Made by a program: the position numbers and the translations under genes. DNA of 64,000 bases from DATFMP01 sp035266845 (GTDB taxonomy: Bacteria > SAR324 > JACQKK01), in assembly GCA_035266845.1 (NCBI GenBank), contig DATFMP010000033.1, forward strand, positions 1 to 64,000, read 5' to 3'. Position 1 is the first letter of the stretch; each line of letters opens with the position of its first letter. Positions 1-8,786 of this stretch are shown one piece after another. The notes under the pieces are model-generated. The model saw only the letters and a list, made by a program, of their open reading frames with translations, was not told the DNA's origin and ran no database searches.

Positions 1-717
1 AGCCAATGCCTCAGGGTCCGCTGGCGAGACGGGCTGCTCGGCGTACTCCAGCCCCAGCGGCGCCCAGCGCTTCAACAAGGCCAGCGCCTCCTCGCGGCTC
101 CAGGCCCCGTTGGCATCAATGCGCAGCCGCACGCCCGGGCCCACGGCCTCGCGTACCGCCTGTAGACGGGCTTCGTCCGCAGCGGCACTGCCCACGCCCA
201 CCTTGAGCTTGAGCGTGCGGAAGCCCTGGGCTACGGCATCGCGAGCGGCAGCGGCAGCGGCGGAGGCTTCGGTGGCACCCAGGGTGGCGTTGACCGCGAC
301 CTGCAACGGTGCGGCGGGGTGCAGCCAGCGGGCCAGCGTCAATCCCGCGCGCTGCGAGGCCAGATCCAGCAGGGCGCTTTCCAGCGCGTGCACCGCCGTT
401 GGGGACGTGATGGGAGCGGGCAACAGCCCGAAGGCGGGTGCGGGCAATGCGGGGCGGGGCTCCAACTCCATGGCGCAGCCCGGCAACTCCTCCTCCCAAC
501 GGCGCAACTGTGCCTCGCAGGCGCTCAGAGTCTCACCGCCGAAGTCCGGCAGGGGGGCCGCTTCGCCCACGCTCCAGGCGCCGCGGTCGTCTTGCAGGCG
601 CACCAGGAAGCCCCGGCGCTCCTCTAGCCGGCCACCGGCCGTGGCGAAGGGCTGCGCGAACGGCAGCGCGTAAGGCTCCCAGCGAAACGAGACGATGCGC
701 AGGGTGTCCGCGCTCAC
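1..717 (-). CDS. menC: o-Succinylbenzoate synthase-like enolase-superfamily enzyme (3' part outside window)
   Basis: The minus-strand reading frame starts at a GTG (717-715) and runs off the left edge of the window, so about 239 N-terminal residues are present. The N-terminal capping domain ends in a GEAAPLP-type segment. The barrel carries the KLKVG lysine motif and the RIDANGAW motif with a metal-binding aspartate, followed by YAEQPV. These are the landmarks of the o-succinylbenzoate synthase/dipeptide epimerase branch. MenC dehydrates SHCHC to o-succinylbenzoate in menaquinone synthesis. The start overlaps the stop of the upstream gene as GTGA, so the two are probably co-translated. No other men gene is visible, so an epimerase or N-acylamino-acid racemase role cannot be excluded. 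I know the family well; the exact reaction is inferred. Confidence 0.75.
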   Translation of the reverse strand, partial: MSADTLRIVSFRWEPYALPFAQPFATAGGRLEERRGFLVRLQDDRGAWSVGEAAPLPDFGGETLSACEAQLRRWEEELPGCAMELEPRPALPAPAFGLLPAPITSPTAVHALESALLDLASQRAGLTLARWLHPAAPLQVAVNATLGATEASAAAAAARDAVAQGFRTLKLKVGVGSAAADEARLQAVREAVGPGVRLRIDANGAWSREEALALLKRWAPLGLEYAEQPVSPADPEALA

Positions 718-2834
718 GCCATCAGCTTCTGCAGCCGATTGAAGTTGACCCGCTTCATGACGGGGGCTGTTGCCTCCACGTTGGGGAGGATGATGTCGTG
801 CTCGGGCAAGGGATGCGTGAGCTGGTTGAGCAACAGCAGCTTCTTCACCGCTTCGCCCGGCAGCTTGTTGGCGGGCTTATTGGGCGCCGCGAAGGGCAGG
901 TTGAAGAGCAGCCGCAGCGAAATCGCATTGAGCCCCATGTCGAGCAGGTCCTGCACCTTTGCCTTCACGGGCCCCAACGCCAGCCGTTGGTCCAGGATCC
1001 CCGGCAGTTCCATGGAGAGCTCGGTCTTGCGGGCCAGAATCTGCTGCTGATAGCTCTGCAATTCCTCTTCGGAAACCTGCAGCTCTTCCGGCTGCAGTGG
1101 AATCTTCTGGGCCACGGCGCTGCGCAGCATCATCTTTTCCGTGGGCGCCAGATCGCCAAAAATCGAGAACAGGTTCTTGTACAGCAGCGGCATGCTCTCG
1201 CCGTACCCTTCCTGCACGTGGTGCACGAGGTAGGCAACCAGGCCGCTGCGGAGCGCGCGGTCGGCATCAAGCCGTCGCGCCAACGCATACAGGGCCGCCG
1301 CATTCTTGCCCTGGTTCTTCTCGCGATCGGTCTTGGCGGCCAGTTCCAGTTGCTCCACGCGGGCCAACTGCTGTTCGCGGCGCTTGGCGATGGCCTGCTC
1401 CATCTGGGCCAACTGTTCCTGACCCTGGGCCTCCAACACCTCCAGTTCCTTCTGGATGGTGTCGACCATGTTCATCTGTTCCTGAGAGCGGAACTTGCCC
1501 ATGGCGAGGCGCTTGTTGCGCTTGGCCTCATCCAGCGCCTTCTTCTTCTGGGCGATCTGCAGGCGGCCCAGCTTCTCCTGCTCATCGGCAAAGTCGCGCA
1601 GGTCCTTGGCCGCGCGCACCTTGCCTTCCATGGCCGCTTGGGTGTCCTCCACCAGTGTATTGAGCACCTCCAGCAGCAGGGCTTGCCCGCGCGTACTCTC
1701 CAGATGTCCGAGCACCTCGCGCTTCAGGTACGCCGCCCAGACCTGCGCCTGCCGCTCACCGAACTCGTGGTGGCGCGAGTAGGCGTGCATCTCGATCAGG
1801 CGGTGGTTGTAGTTGATGCGCCGTACCTCCCGGCCTTTCTCCTGGATCGTCTCCACGGGCGGCAGGGCCTCGCGCGCCTTGTAGTACTCCAGAAACTCCT
1901 TGCGCAGGCGGATCTTGTCGCGTTCCGTGGCGAACGACGTCTGGAAGCGCAGATGCAGTTCCACCACCTTGGCCAGCAGCGGGTGGAATATCTGCGAGAG
2001 TTGGTGCAGCGCGCGGATGTTCGTGGTGGCTCCCAGCAGCACCAGGTAGTAGCGCACCACGAAGTGCTCCAGTCCGCTGTAGAGCAGGCTCTGGAAGTAA
2101 AGGTCCTGCAGCAGCTCCTCATCGCTGATCTGGAACAGCTCGTCGATGGCGTTCTTCTGCCCGGCCTCCGGGCGACGCGCCACGCGTCCGAACTTGAAGA
2201 GCTGCAGGGAGTTGCTCAACAGTTCCACTTCCGTGCGCAGGCTGCCCAGCTTGCCTTGCACCGTTGACAGGTCCGCGTCCGGCTCCAGGCCGGTGAGGAA
2301 ATAGCCCAGCCGCGCCGGATCCCAGTTGTACGGATCGCAGAAGTACGCGATGACCTTGAAATAGAGCTTCTTGATCAGGCCGTCGGAGTAGAAGTCGAGC
2401 CCCTTGCCCTTGTCCCGCACCGGTCGGGCGAGGTTGAAGAACTTCAGCGGCATCCAGCCCAGGATGACCGCATCCTGCTGCTCCGTCAGCGGGGGCGGAT
2501 CGGTGCGGTCGCCCTCCTGCTTGCCCGGCCAGCCCTCCGGGGCCGTACCCGAGTTGTGCACAGCGTCGATAACGCCGTTGTACGCGGTGCCCAGCGAGCC
2601 GTTGAGGGTTTTGGAGACGAGATTGAGCGCGGAGCGGGTGGCCTCCATCTGCTCTTCCAGGCTGGCATCGCTGAAGAGCTTGAAGCCTCCCTTCTTGGCC
2701 GTGCGGATCTTGTTGTACCACTCGTAGCGCTTGCCGAGCCAGCCGTACGCCTCCTTGTTCAGGTGCGCGATGAGGCGCGCCTCCCGCTCCAGGAGCGGCG
2801 GTGGGCCTTCAACGGCTTGCTTTTGACCGAACAT
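714..2834 (-). CDS. Large coiled-coil protein of unknown function
   Basis: A 706-residue protein that I do not recognise. It has no signal peptide and no obvious membrane segment. The first 330 residues are mostly helical with aromatic-rich stretches. Roughly residues 400-520 are dense in Glu, Lys, Gln and Arg with heptad character (AMEGKVRAAKDLRDFADEQE and similar), which predicts a long coiled coil. The last 150 residues are again helical. No nucleotide-binding loop or catalytic motif is apparent. It is followed by the menC-like gene with a 4-base overlap and preceded by a plausible promoter about 75 bases upstream. A cytoplasmic structural or scaffold role is possible, but nothing in the sequence decides it. 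Confidence 0.8.
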   Translation of the reverse strand: MFGQKQAVEGPPPLLEREARLIAHLNKEAYGWLGKRYEWYNKIRTAKKGGFKLFSDASLEEQMEATRSALNLVSKTLNGSLGTAYNGVIDAVHNSGTAPEGWPGKQEGDRTDPPPLTEQQDAVILGWMPLKFFNLARPVRDKGKGLDFYSDGLIKKLYFKVIAYFCDPYNWDPARLGYFLTGLEPDADLSTVQGKLGSLRTEVELLSNSLQLFKFGRVARRPEAGQKNAIDELFQISDEELLQDLYFQSLLYSGLEHFVVRYYLVLLGATTNIRALHQLSQIFHPLLAKVVELHLRFQTSFATERDKIRLRKEFLEYYKAREALPPVETIQEKGREVRRINYNHRLIEMHAYSRHHEFGERQAQVWAAYLKREVLGHLESTRGQALLLEVLNTLVEDTQAAMEGKVRAAKDLRDFADEQEKLGRLQIAQKKKALDEAKRNKRLAMGKFRSQEQMNMVDTIQKELEVLEAQGQEQLAQMEQAIAKRREQQLARVEQLELAAKTDREKNQGKNAAALYALARRLDADRALRSGLVAYLVHHVQEGYGESMPLLYKNLFSIFGDLAPTEKMMLRSAVAQKIPLQPEELQVSEEELQSYQQQILARKTELSMELPGILDQRLALGPVKAKVQDLLDMGLNAISLRLLFNLPFAAPNKPANKLPGEAVKKLLLLNQLTHPLPEHDIILPNVEATAPVMKRVNFNRLQKLMA

Positions 2835-2908
2835 GGTGCCCTCTTCACCGGTTCGCCTGCGTCCCGCCCGGCCTGTCTATGCAGCAGGCCGCCCCCTACC
2901 GTACAAGA

Positions 2909-2937
2909 AGCGTACCACCGGATTATCATAAAAACAA
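2909..2937 (-). promoter_or_regulatory. Candidate sigma-70 promoter for the coiled-coil/menC operon
   Basis: On the minus strand TTGTTT (2937-2932) is followed after 17 bases by TACGCT (2914-2909), about 75 bases before the ATG at 2834. The flanking stretch is AT-rich compared with its surroundings. The match is moderate. The rest of the 260-base gap (2835-3095) shows nothing else. Confidence 0.4.
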
Positions 2938-3095
2938 TCTATTTATTCCGGCTACATAGTCGCACCGCACAGCATGGCCCGGGCTGCTCCCACCCCCAAC
3001 TCCTTAAACGCTCCGCGCGGCAATAAGTCCCTCATCCGTAACATAAATTTCGGTCGCAGTGTGCCGGACGCCGCCGGAATGCGACGGCGTGCGCG

Positions 3096-3632
3096 TCACT
3101 CCCGCGCCATCTCCACCAGCCGCCCCACCGTGGCCCAGTTGCGGGTGGTGGCGCTGGTGGCCAGCACGCGCTCGAGCGCGGTGTTGGACAGCTTGGTGCG
3201 GCCATATCCGTCAGGACAATGGAGATACACTTCCCTGCCCACGCCGTGGCACCGGTCCTTGCCCACGGGCAGGGCGCGCAAGGATTCCCATGCCGATGGG
3301 GCCGGCTGCCGCGCAAGAAACGTTATGTGCAGCTTCGCAGGCTCCACCCCGCTTTCGCCCAGAAACGGATTGGCCACCATGATCTGCGTCAACTCCGGCG
3401 CCGTGCGGACGAGAACGGTGACGGGGAGGCCCACCGAATCGCGGAGGCCTTCTTCGATGCGGTGGCTCAGGTCTTCCGTGTGCAATGCGCCAAACACGAC
3501 ATTGCCGCTTTGTACGTACGTGCGCACGTCGTGAAAGCCGAGGCGCTCGAAGATGCCACGCAGTGCCTCCATCTTGACGGAATTCCGCCCGCCGACGTTG
3601 ATGCCGCGCAGCAGCGCAATGCAGGTCGTCAT
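3096..3632 (-). CDS. DUF1697 family protein
   Basis: A 178-residue cytoplasmic protein that opens with the hallmark of DUF1697 proteins, ALLRGINVGGRNSVKM, followed by a YVQSGNVVF segment. Later come a HITFLA strand and, near the end, YGRTKLSNTALERVL and RNWATV, which are all typical of the family. The length is normal. The biochemical function of DUF1697 is not established. It lies between tex and the coiled-coil gene on the same strand, with gaps of 48 and 260 bases, so it may be read from the tex promoter. Family assignment is secure and function is unknown. Confidence 0.9.
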   Translation of the reverse strand: MTTCIALLRGINVGGRNSVKMEALRGIFERLGFHDVRTYVQSGNVVFGALHTEDLSHRIEEGLRDSVGLPVTVLVRTAPELTQIMVANPFLGESGVEPAKLHITFLARQPAPSAWESLRALPVGKDRCHGVGREVYLHCPDGYGRTKLSNTALERVLATSATTRNWATVGRLVEMARE

Positions 3633-3680
3633 GTATCCCCCCAGGGCCCCGGGCCGGGAGCAGCTCCGCCAGTATCGCTG

Positions 3681-6053
3681 CTATTCCGAAGGCTTGCGGG
3701 TTTGGGTTGGCTTGCGCTCCCCGCCGAAGCGCGTGAGCACGTCGTCCAATGCTGCTTGGGGCTCGGTGCGGGCAGGTGTCGCTCGCGCACCCGCTTTGCC
3801 GCCGAGTTCGCGCCGGCCCCCGCGTTGGCCGCGCTCACTGCGCTTGCCCCGCTCGCCGCCCGAGCCGGAGGCGGGCTTGCCGCGCGGCGCTCCAGCGGCG
3901 GAGAGGTCGGGGTTGCTCTTCATGGACAGCGCGATGCGGCGCAACTCCGGATCCACGGAAAGCACCGTGACGCGCACCCCCAGTCCCGCGTGCACCACCT
4001 CGCCCGGGGTCTGCACGAAGCGATCGGCAAGCTGGGAGATGTGCACCAGTCCATCCTGGTGCACGCCGATATCCACGAAGGCACCAAAGTGGGTGACGTT
4101 GGTGACCACGCCCTGCAACTGCATGCCCGGCCGCAGGTCGCTCAATTCGGTCACCTGTTCGTTGAACTGCACGGCGTCCACCGGCTCGCGGGGGTCGCGG
4201 CCCGGCTTGCGCAGTTCCACCAGGATGTCCTGCAGCGTCGGCAGGCCGATCTCCTCCGTGACGTAGCGCTGGGCATCAATGCTGGCCACAAGGGTTTCGT
4301 TGCGCACCAGTTCGGCCAGCGGCACGCTCAGGTCGGCCGCCATGCGCTCCACGATGGGATAGCGCTCCGGGTGCACCGCAGAGGCATCCAGCGGATTGGC
4401 CGCACCCGGAATGCGCAGGAAGCCCGCGCACTGCTGGAAGGCCTTGGGCCCCAGCTTCGGCACGCGCTGCAGTTCCTCCCGCGATGCGAAGGGTCCGCGC
4501 GCGTCGCGATACACGGCGATCTCCTTGGCCTGGGCCGCCCCCAGTCCCGAGACGTAGCGCAGCAGCGCCCAGGAGGCGGTGTTCAGATTCACGCCCACGC
4601 GGTTCACGCAAAACTCGACCGTGTCGTCCAGCGCCTGGCGCAGCCGGGTCTGGTTCACATCGTGCTGGTACTGCCCCACGCCGATGGACTTGGGGTCGAT
4701 CTTCACCAGCTCGGAGAGGGGGTCCTGCCAACGCCGGGCGATGGAGATAGCGCCGCGAATGGTGAGGTCCAGATCGGGGAACTCCTCGCGTGCCAAGTCG
4801 GACGCGGAGTAGACGGAGGCGCCAGCCTCGTTGACCAGCAGCGCCTGGGCCCGCAGCCCGCTCGTCTTGAGGCACTGGCGCACGAAGGCCAGCAGCTCGC
4901 GGGCGGCGGTGCCATTGCCCACGGCCACCACCTCCACGCCGTGGCGGCGCATGGCACCCTCCAGCACCTGGGCGGATTGTCCGGCCTGGTTCTGCGGCGG
5001 CAGGGGGTAGATCGTGCCGTGCTCCAGCAGCCGTCCCGTTCCATCCACCACGGCCCACTTGGAGCCCGTGCGCAGGCCGGGGTCGAGTCCCAGCACGATG
5101 CGTTGCCCGCCGGGCGGCTGCAGCAGCAGGTTGCGCAGGTTCTCCGCGAAGATGGCGATGGAGGCCTCGTCCGCGGCCTCCTTGAGCTGCACACGCAGTT
5201 CCACCTCGATGGACGGGGAGATCAGGCGCCGATAGGCATCCTCCAGCGCCAGCCGCCACTGGTCACGCAGGCGGCCGGTCGTGCCCTCGCACCAGGTGCG
5301 CTCCAGGTGGGCGAGGATCTCCTCCTCCGGTGCGGCCACGGCCACGCGCAGCACCTTCTCGCTCTCCCCGCGCCGCAGGGCCAGGTAGCGATGGGCAGGG
5401 ATGCTCGTGAGCGGCTCATCGAAGGCGTAGTAGTCGCTGAACTTGGTCTTGCGCTCGGCGAACGCGGGTAGGGGTGTGGCCCCGATGCGGCCTTTGCGCC
5501 AGGTGACGTCACGAATCCAGGCACGACTCCCGGCGTGCTCGGCGGCATCCTCGGCCAGGATATCGCGGCAGCCCGCCCATACCTCCTCCACCGTGATCTC
5601 GCCTTCGTAGCCCGCGATGAACGCGGCCACGGCGGCGTCCGCCTGCGCGTCCGCCAAGCGCTCCAGGAACAGGGCCCGGGCGACGGGCTCCAGGCCCTTT
5701 TCGCGCGCGATCGTGGCCCGCGTGCGGCGCTTGGGACGATAGGGGAGGTAGAGATCCTCCAGCACCTGCTTGGTGGTGGCGGCCAGCACGGCTGTCCGCA
5801 GCTCGGGCGTCAGCTTGCCTTGGGCCTCGATGCTCTCCAGGATGGTGCCGCGGCGCTCCTCCAACTCGGCAAGGTACTGGGACCGGTCGCGCAAGGTGCG
5901 CAGCACAACCTCGTCCATGCTGCCCGTCTGCTCCTTGCGGTAGCGGGCGATGAACGGGATGGTGTTGGCGTCGTCCAGCAGCCGCAGGGCGCTGGCCACA
6001 TGGCCCGCCTGCAGATTCAACTCCCCAGACAGTGTCGCGATCAGATCGGTCAT
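3681..6053 (-). CDS. tex: Tex-family RNA-binding transcription accessory protein
   Basis: A 790-residue Tex/YhgF protein. The helical N-terminal region holds the conserved IPFIARYRKE, followed by DLYLPYRPKRRTRA. A YqgF/RuvX-like RNase H fold lies near residues 320-460 (VLGLDPGLRTG). Helix-hairpin-helix repeats follow, with NTASWALLRYVSGLG. An S1 RNA-binding domain near residues 645-715 has FGAFVDIGVHQDGLVHIS. Past the S1 domain is a Gly/Arg/Lys-rich disordered tail. Tex proteins bind RNA and influence transcription and translation fidelity. An upstream in-frame start would add five residues, but MTDLIATL at 6053 matches the family start. A candidate promoter lies about 40 bases upstream. Confidence 0.93.
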   Translation of the reverse strand: MTDLIATLSGELNLQAGHVASALRLLDDANTIPFIARYRKEQTGSMDEVVLRTLRDRSQYLAELEERRGTILESIEAQGKLTPELRTAVLAATTKQVLEDLYLPYRPKRRTRATIAREKGLEPVARALFLERLADAQADAAVAAFIAGYEGEITVEEVWAGCRDILAEDAAEHAGSRAWIRDVTWRKGRIGATPLPAFAERKTKFSDYYAFDEPLTSIPAHRYLALRRGESEKVLRVAVAAPEEEILAHLERTWCEGTTGRLRDQWRLALEDAYRRLISPSIEVELRVQLKEAADEASIAIFAENLRNLLLQPPGGQRIVLGLDPGLRTGSKWAVVDGTGRLLEHGTIYPLPPQNQAGQSAQVLEGAMRRHGVEVVAVGNGTAARELLAFVRQCLKTSGLRAQALLVNEAGASVYSASDLAREEFPDLDLTIRGAISIARRWQDPLSELVKIDPKSIGVGQYQHDVNQTRLRQALDDTVEFCVNRVGVNLNTASWALLRYVSGLGAAQAKEIAVYRDARGPFASREELQRVPKLGPKAFQQCAGFLRIPGAANPLDASAVHPERYPIVERMAADLSVPLAELVRNETLVASIDAQRYVTEEIGLPTLQDILVELRKPGRDPREPVDAVQFNEQVTELSDLRPGMQLQGVVTNVTHFGAFVDIGVHQDGLVHISQLADRFVQTPGEVVHAGLGVRVTVLSVDPELRRIALSMKSNPDLSAAGAPRGKPASGSGGERGKRSERGQRGGRRELGGKAGARATPARTEPQAALDDVLTRFGGERKPTQTRKPSE

Positions 6054-6099
6054 TCCGGCTCCCTGCACGGTTCAGCGGCATGCCTGCCACCATCTGCTC

Positions 6100-6129
6100 A
6101 AGATAGACCCCGTCCGTTACCCTTGCCAA
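6100..6129 (-). promoter_or_regulatory. Candidate sigma-70 promoter of tex
   Basis: On the minus strand TTGGCA (6129-6124) is followed after 18 bases by TATCTT (6105-6100), which predicts a start about 40 bases before the tex ATG. The match is five of six bases at -35 and four of six at -10. Confidence 0.4.
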
Positions 6130-6428
6130 GGCAAAGGGTGTCTTGCTGCGCAATTCGTTGCGGCGCAGAAAGGTTTGAAAAACCAAGAAAAAGCCGGTAC
6201 GGATAGTACAAACTCGCGGCGTGCATCCGCCAAAGAGGTTGCTCTGAAAAACGGACTTTTCAGAAACCGGCGCCGCCCGGCGTTGGGTCCTGCCAGGGAG
6301 GGACACGGGACCTGGAATTCCTGCCAATTTTCCGGCTCTCCAAGCGCCTTCCGCAGGCCTGGGATTACACTGTCTCCACCGCCGAGACGCCGCACGGGCG
6401 TTGAGGCTCTGGATCGATAGGGGGTCCT
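6130..6428. other. Non-coding region upstream of the flagellar operon
   Basis: This space separates the divergent tex and motA genes. TTGAAA at 6175-6180 with TACGGA 17 bases later is a weak plus-strand sigma-70 candidate. I find neither a sigma-28 promoter (TAAA-N15-GCCGATAA) nor a sigma-54 GG-N10-GC pair with good flanks ahead of motA. No open frame with coding character is seen. Confidence 0.4.
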
Positions 6429-7187
6429 ATGGATATCGGAAGTATCATCGGGCTGGTCGTGGCGTCCGTCCTCATCGTGCTGGGGATGGGCTCCTACGTG
6501 ACGGCGTTCATCGATTTCCCGTCCATGCTGATCGTGCTGGGGGGCACGCTGGGCGCCATCCTGGTGTTCTTCCCGCTGGAGAACCTGCTGGGGCTGGGCG
6601 GGATCGTCAAGCACGTCTTCTTTCCGCGCAACCAGTCCACCACGAGCCTGATCGCGACCATTATCGATTTCGCCGGCCGGGCCCGGCGCGAGGGCATCCT
6701 CAGCCTGCAAAACGTCGCCAACGAATCGGACGACGAGTTCCTCGTCAAGGGCATCAACCTGGTGGTGGACGGCATCGAGGAACACGTGATCGAGCAGATC
6801 CTCTCCAACGAGATCGAGTTCATCGAGGAGCGACACAAGAGCGGATCTGACATGCTGGCCTCGATGGGGGCTTTGGCACCGGCCTTCGGAATGATCGGCA
6901 CGCTGATCGGACTGGTGATCATGCTGCAGAACCTGCAGGACACCGCCGCCATCGGCCCGGCCATGGCCGTCGCCTTGATCACCACGTTTTATGGCGCCCT
7001 ACTGGCCAACCTGGTGTTCATTCCCTTCTCCGGCAAGCTCAAGACGCGCAGCCAGCAGGAGTTGCTGCTGCGCCGGCTCACCCTGGAGGGCATCCTGGCC
7101 ATTGGCGCGGGCAACAACCCACGGGTGGTGGAACAGAAGCTGAACGCCTTCCTGGCGCCACGCCAACGCGCCAGCCTTACCGGCTGA
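6429..7187 (+). CDS. motA: Flagellar stator protein MotA/PomA
   Basis: A 252-residue inner-membrane protein with four helices, near residues 3-20, 30-50, 142-165 and 174-199. The large cytoplasmic loop carries the charged segment NEIEFIEERH. The conserved prolines of the channel are present in APAFGMIGT and IGPAMAVALITTFYG. In flagellar motors five MotA subunits surround two MotB subunits and ion flow drives torque on FliG. It opens an operon with two motB genes, fliL, fliN, fliO, fliP and fliQ. The gap to the first motB is 16 bases and contains a GGGAGGG ribosome-binding site. Function is secure. Whether it uses protons or sodium cannot be read here. Confidence 0.93.
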   Translation: MDIGSIIGLVVASVLIVLGMGSYVTAFIDFPSMLIVLGGTLGAILVFFPLENLLGLGGIVKHVFFPRNQSTTSLIATIIDFAGRARREGILSLQNVANESDDEFLVKGINLVVDGIEEHVIEQILSNEIEFIEERHKSGSDMLASMGALAPAFGMIGTLIGLVIMLQNLQDTAAIGPAMAVALITTFYGALLANLVFIPFSGKLKTRSQQELLLRRLTLEGILAIGAGNNPRVVEQKLNAFLAPRQRASLTG

Positions 7188-7203
7188 TGGGGGAGGGTCG
7201 TCC

Positions 7204-7932
7204 ATGGCTCAGCGCAGACCCAAGTCCGAGGAACCGGAACGCGACCCCGCACGCGTCCTGTTCCTGTCGCTGAACATGATCCTGCTTGCATTCTTCATCC
7301 TGCTGGTGGCGCTTTCGCAGGTGAACCGCTCAAAGCAGGCCGAGTTGGCGATCCAGGTGCGCAAGGCCTTCCAGAGCTTTGGGGGGGGCTATCTCAGCCT
7401 GGGGCCCTTCCTGGAGCAGCGGGGCGTGAGCCGGAAGCGCAGCGCGCTGGAATCCACGCAGGCGGTGGAGCGCTTCCTGGGCGAGCTGTCGCTGTTTATT
7501 GAGCAGAACCAGCAGGCGAAGGAACTCTCGTACGAGATCACCGGGCAGGGCTTCACGGTGCAGATTCCCGACGCCTTCCTGTTCCGGGAGGGCACGGACG
7601 AGTTGCTGCCGGTCGACAAGCCCCTGCTGCACAGCGTGATCGACCTGATCCGGCGCACCACCAACCCGGTGCGCATCGAGGGCCACACAGACGACCGCGA
7701 CGTGCGCAGCAACCGCATCCTGGACAACTGGGAGCTTTCGGCTGCGCGGGCGATGGCGGTTTTCCGCTACATCTCGCGGGTGGGCAACCTGCCGGCAGAC
7801 CGCTTTTCCGTGGTGGGCTACGGCGATACACGCCCCATCGCCAGCAACCTGACCGCCGCCGGCCGCGCGAAGAACCGGCGCGTGACCATCACGCTGGTGG
7901 GCCGGCTGCGGCCTGTGGGCGAGCACCGGTGA
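7204..7932 (+). CDS. motB: MotB-like stator subunit lacking the channel aspartate
   Basis: A 242-residue MotB-type protein. It has a short cytoplasmic N-terminus, one membrane helix (about residues 18-37) and a C-terminal OmpA/MotB peptidoglycan-binding domain with IEGHTDDRDVRSNR, NWELSAARA and GYGDTRP. Aligning the helix on its AFF segment with ordinary MotB (F-A-D-L-M-T...AFF) puts Ser22 where the essential ion-binding aspartate belongs. The surrounding residues are FLSLNMILLAFF. A second MotB gene that keeps the aspartate follows 4 bases later. The simplest inference is a MotB heterodimer inside the MotA ring with only one working ion path. A regulatory or dead paralogue is the alternative. 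Confidence 0.85.
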   Translation: MAQRRPKSEEPERDPARVLFLSLNMILLAFFILLVALSQVNRSKQAELAIQVRKAFQSFGGGYLSLGPFLEQRGVSRKRSALESTQAVERFLGELSLFIEQNQQAKELSYEITGQGFTVQIPDAFLFREGTDELLPVDKPLLHSVIDLIRRTTNPVRIEGHTDDRDVRSNRILDNWELSAARAMAVFRYISRVGNLPADRFSVVGYGDTRPIASNLTAAGRAKNRRVTITLVGRLRPVGEHR

Positions 7933-7936
7933 GGCC

Positions 7937-8692
7937 ATGAGCGAAGCGCACGACGCCACAGCGGGCGGTCAGGAACACCGTCCGCCGTCCAGCGCACCGC
8001 CGCCGGAGCCGCCCCAGCGCAGGCGCGGTAGCGGGGGGACGTCGTTCGATCCGGAAGCGTGGATGGTCACGTTTTCCGACCTGCTCAATCTGTTGATGAC
8101 GTTCTTCGTGCTCATCTTCGCCACCCAGGATCCCGTGCCGGCAGCCAAGCTGCAGCAGGCCTTCGGGCAGAGCGTGGGGGTGTTCGGGCTGTTCCGCACC
8201 AGCTTCCTGGAACAGATCGTGGCGGTGCCGCAGCGGGACCTCTCGCAGGATCTGGTGCGGGTATTTCTGAACGAAATTGGTGCGAACGATATCGAGGTGG
8301 AGCAGGATCCGCGCGGGCTGGTGATCACGCTGCCCACCGACACGACGTTCGCGCCGGGCAGCGCAACCCTGAACGAGCGAGCGCGCAAGCGGATCGACCA
8401 GTTGGCCGTGTTCCTGGCGGCAACACGGCATCGCATTCGTGTCGAAGGATATTCGGACAATCGGGAGCGCGCCTCGCCGCCGTACCCCAGCACCTGGGAA
8501 CTTTCACTGGCGCGCGCCCATCGGGTCTTGCTGCGGCTGATCGCCCATGGCATCCATGCGAATCGGCTGTCGCTGATCGGCTATGGACCGGCGCATCCAC
8601 GCTTCGACAACCGGACGGCGCAGGGGCGTGCGCGCAACCGGCGCGTGGACATCGTGATCCTGAACAGGTTTGGCGCGGCAGTGCAGCCCTAG
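7937..8692 (+). CDS. motB: Second MotB stator subunit, channel aspartate present
   Basis: A 251-residue MotB/OmpA-family protein with a Pro-rich N-terminal extension of about 38 residues. Its membrane helix starts WMVTFSDLLNLLMTFF and keeps the ion-binding aspartate (Asp48). The plug/linker region is followed by an OmpA-like domain with VEGYSDNRE, STWELSLARA and LIGYGPAHPR. It should anchor the stator to peptidoglycan and carry the ion through the channel. It starts 4 bases after the aspartate-less paralogue, so the two are almost certainly made together. Tandem motB genes near fliL/fliN occur in some delta-type bacteria as far as I recall; the functional split is not described that I know of. 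Confidence 0.9.
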   Translation: MSEAHDATAGGQEHRPPSSAPPPEPPQRRRGSGGTSFDPEAWMVTFSDLLNLLMTFFVLIFATQDPVPAAKLQQAFGQSVGVFGLFRTSFLEQIVAVPQRDLSQDLVRVFLNEIGANDIEVEQDPRGLVITLPTDTTFAPGSATLNERARKRIDQLAVFLAATRHRIRVEGYSDNRERASPPYPSTWELSLARAHRVLLRLIAHGIHANRLSLIGYGPAHPRFDNRTAQGRARNRRVDIVILNRFGAAVQP

Positions 8693-8786
8693 CCACGCCC
8701 AGGCGGATTGCCGGAGCGAGGGCGCGAATCGTCGGGGATGAGACATGGCGGAAGTCAATGAGGTCAATATTCGGAGAGGAGGCACC

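Noticed and set aside
438..2267. 609-codon plus-strand frame opposite the coiled-coil gene
   Set aside because: It mirrors the codons of the real minus-strand gene; GC-rich third positions create long antisense frames. No family pattern.
3219..5471. 750-codon plus-strand frame opposite tex
   Set aside because: Antisense shadow; composition is His/Gln/Arg-rich with no domain.
6130..6428. Sigma-28 or sigma-54 flagellar promoter before motA
   Set aside because: No sequence with the required spacing and flanks was found on the plus strand.
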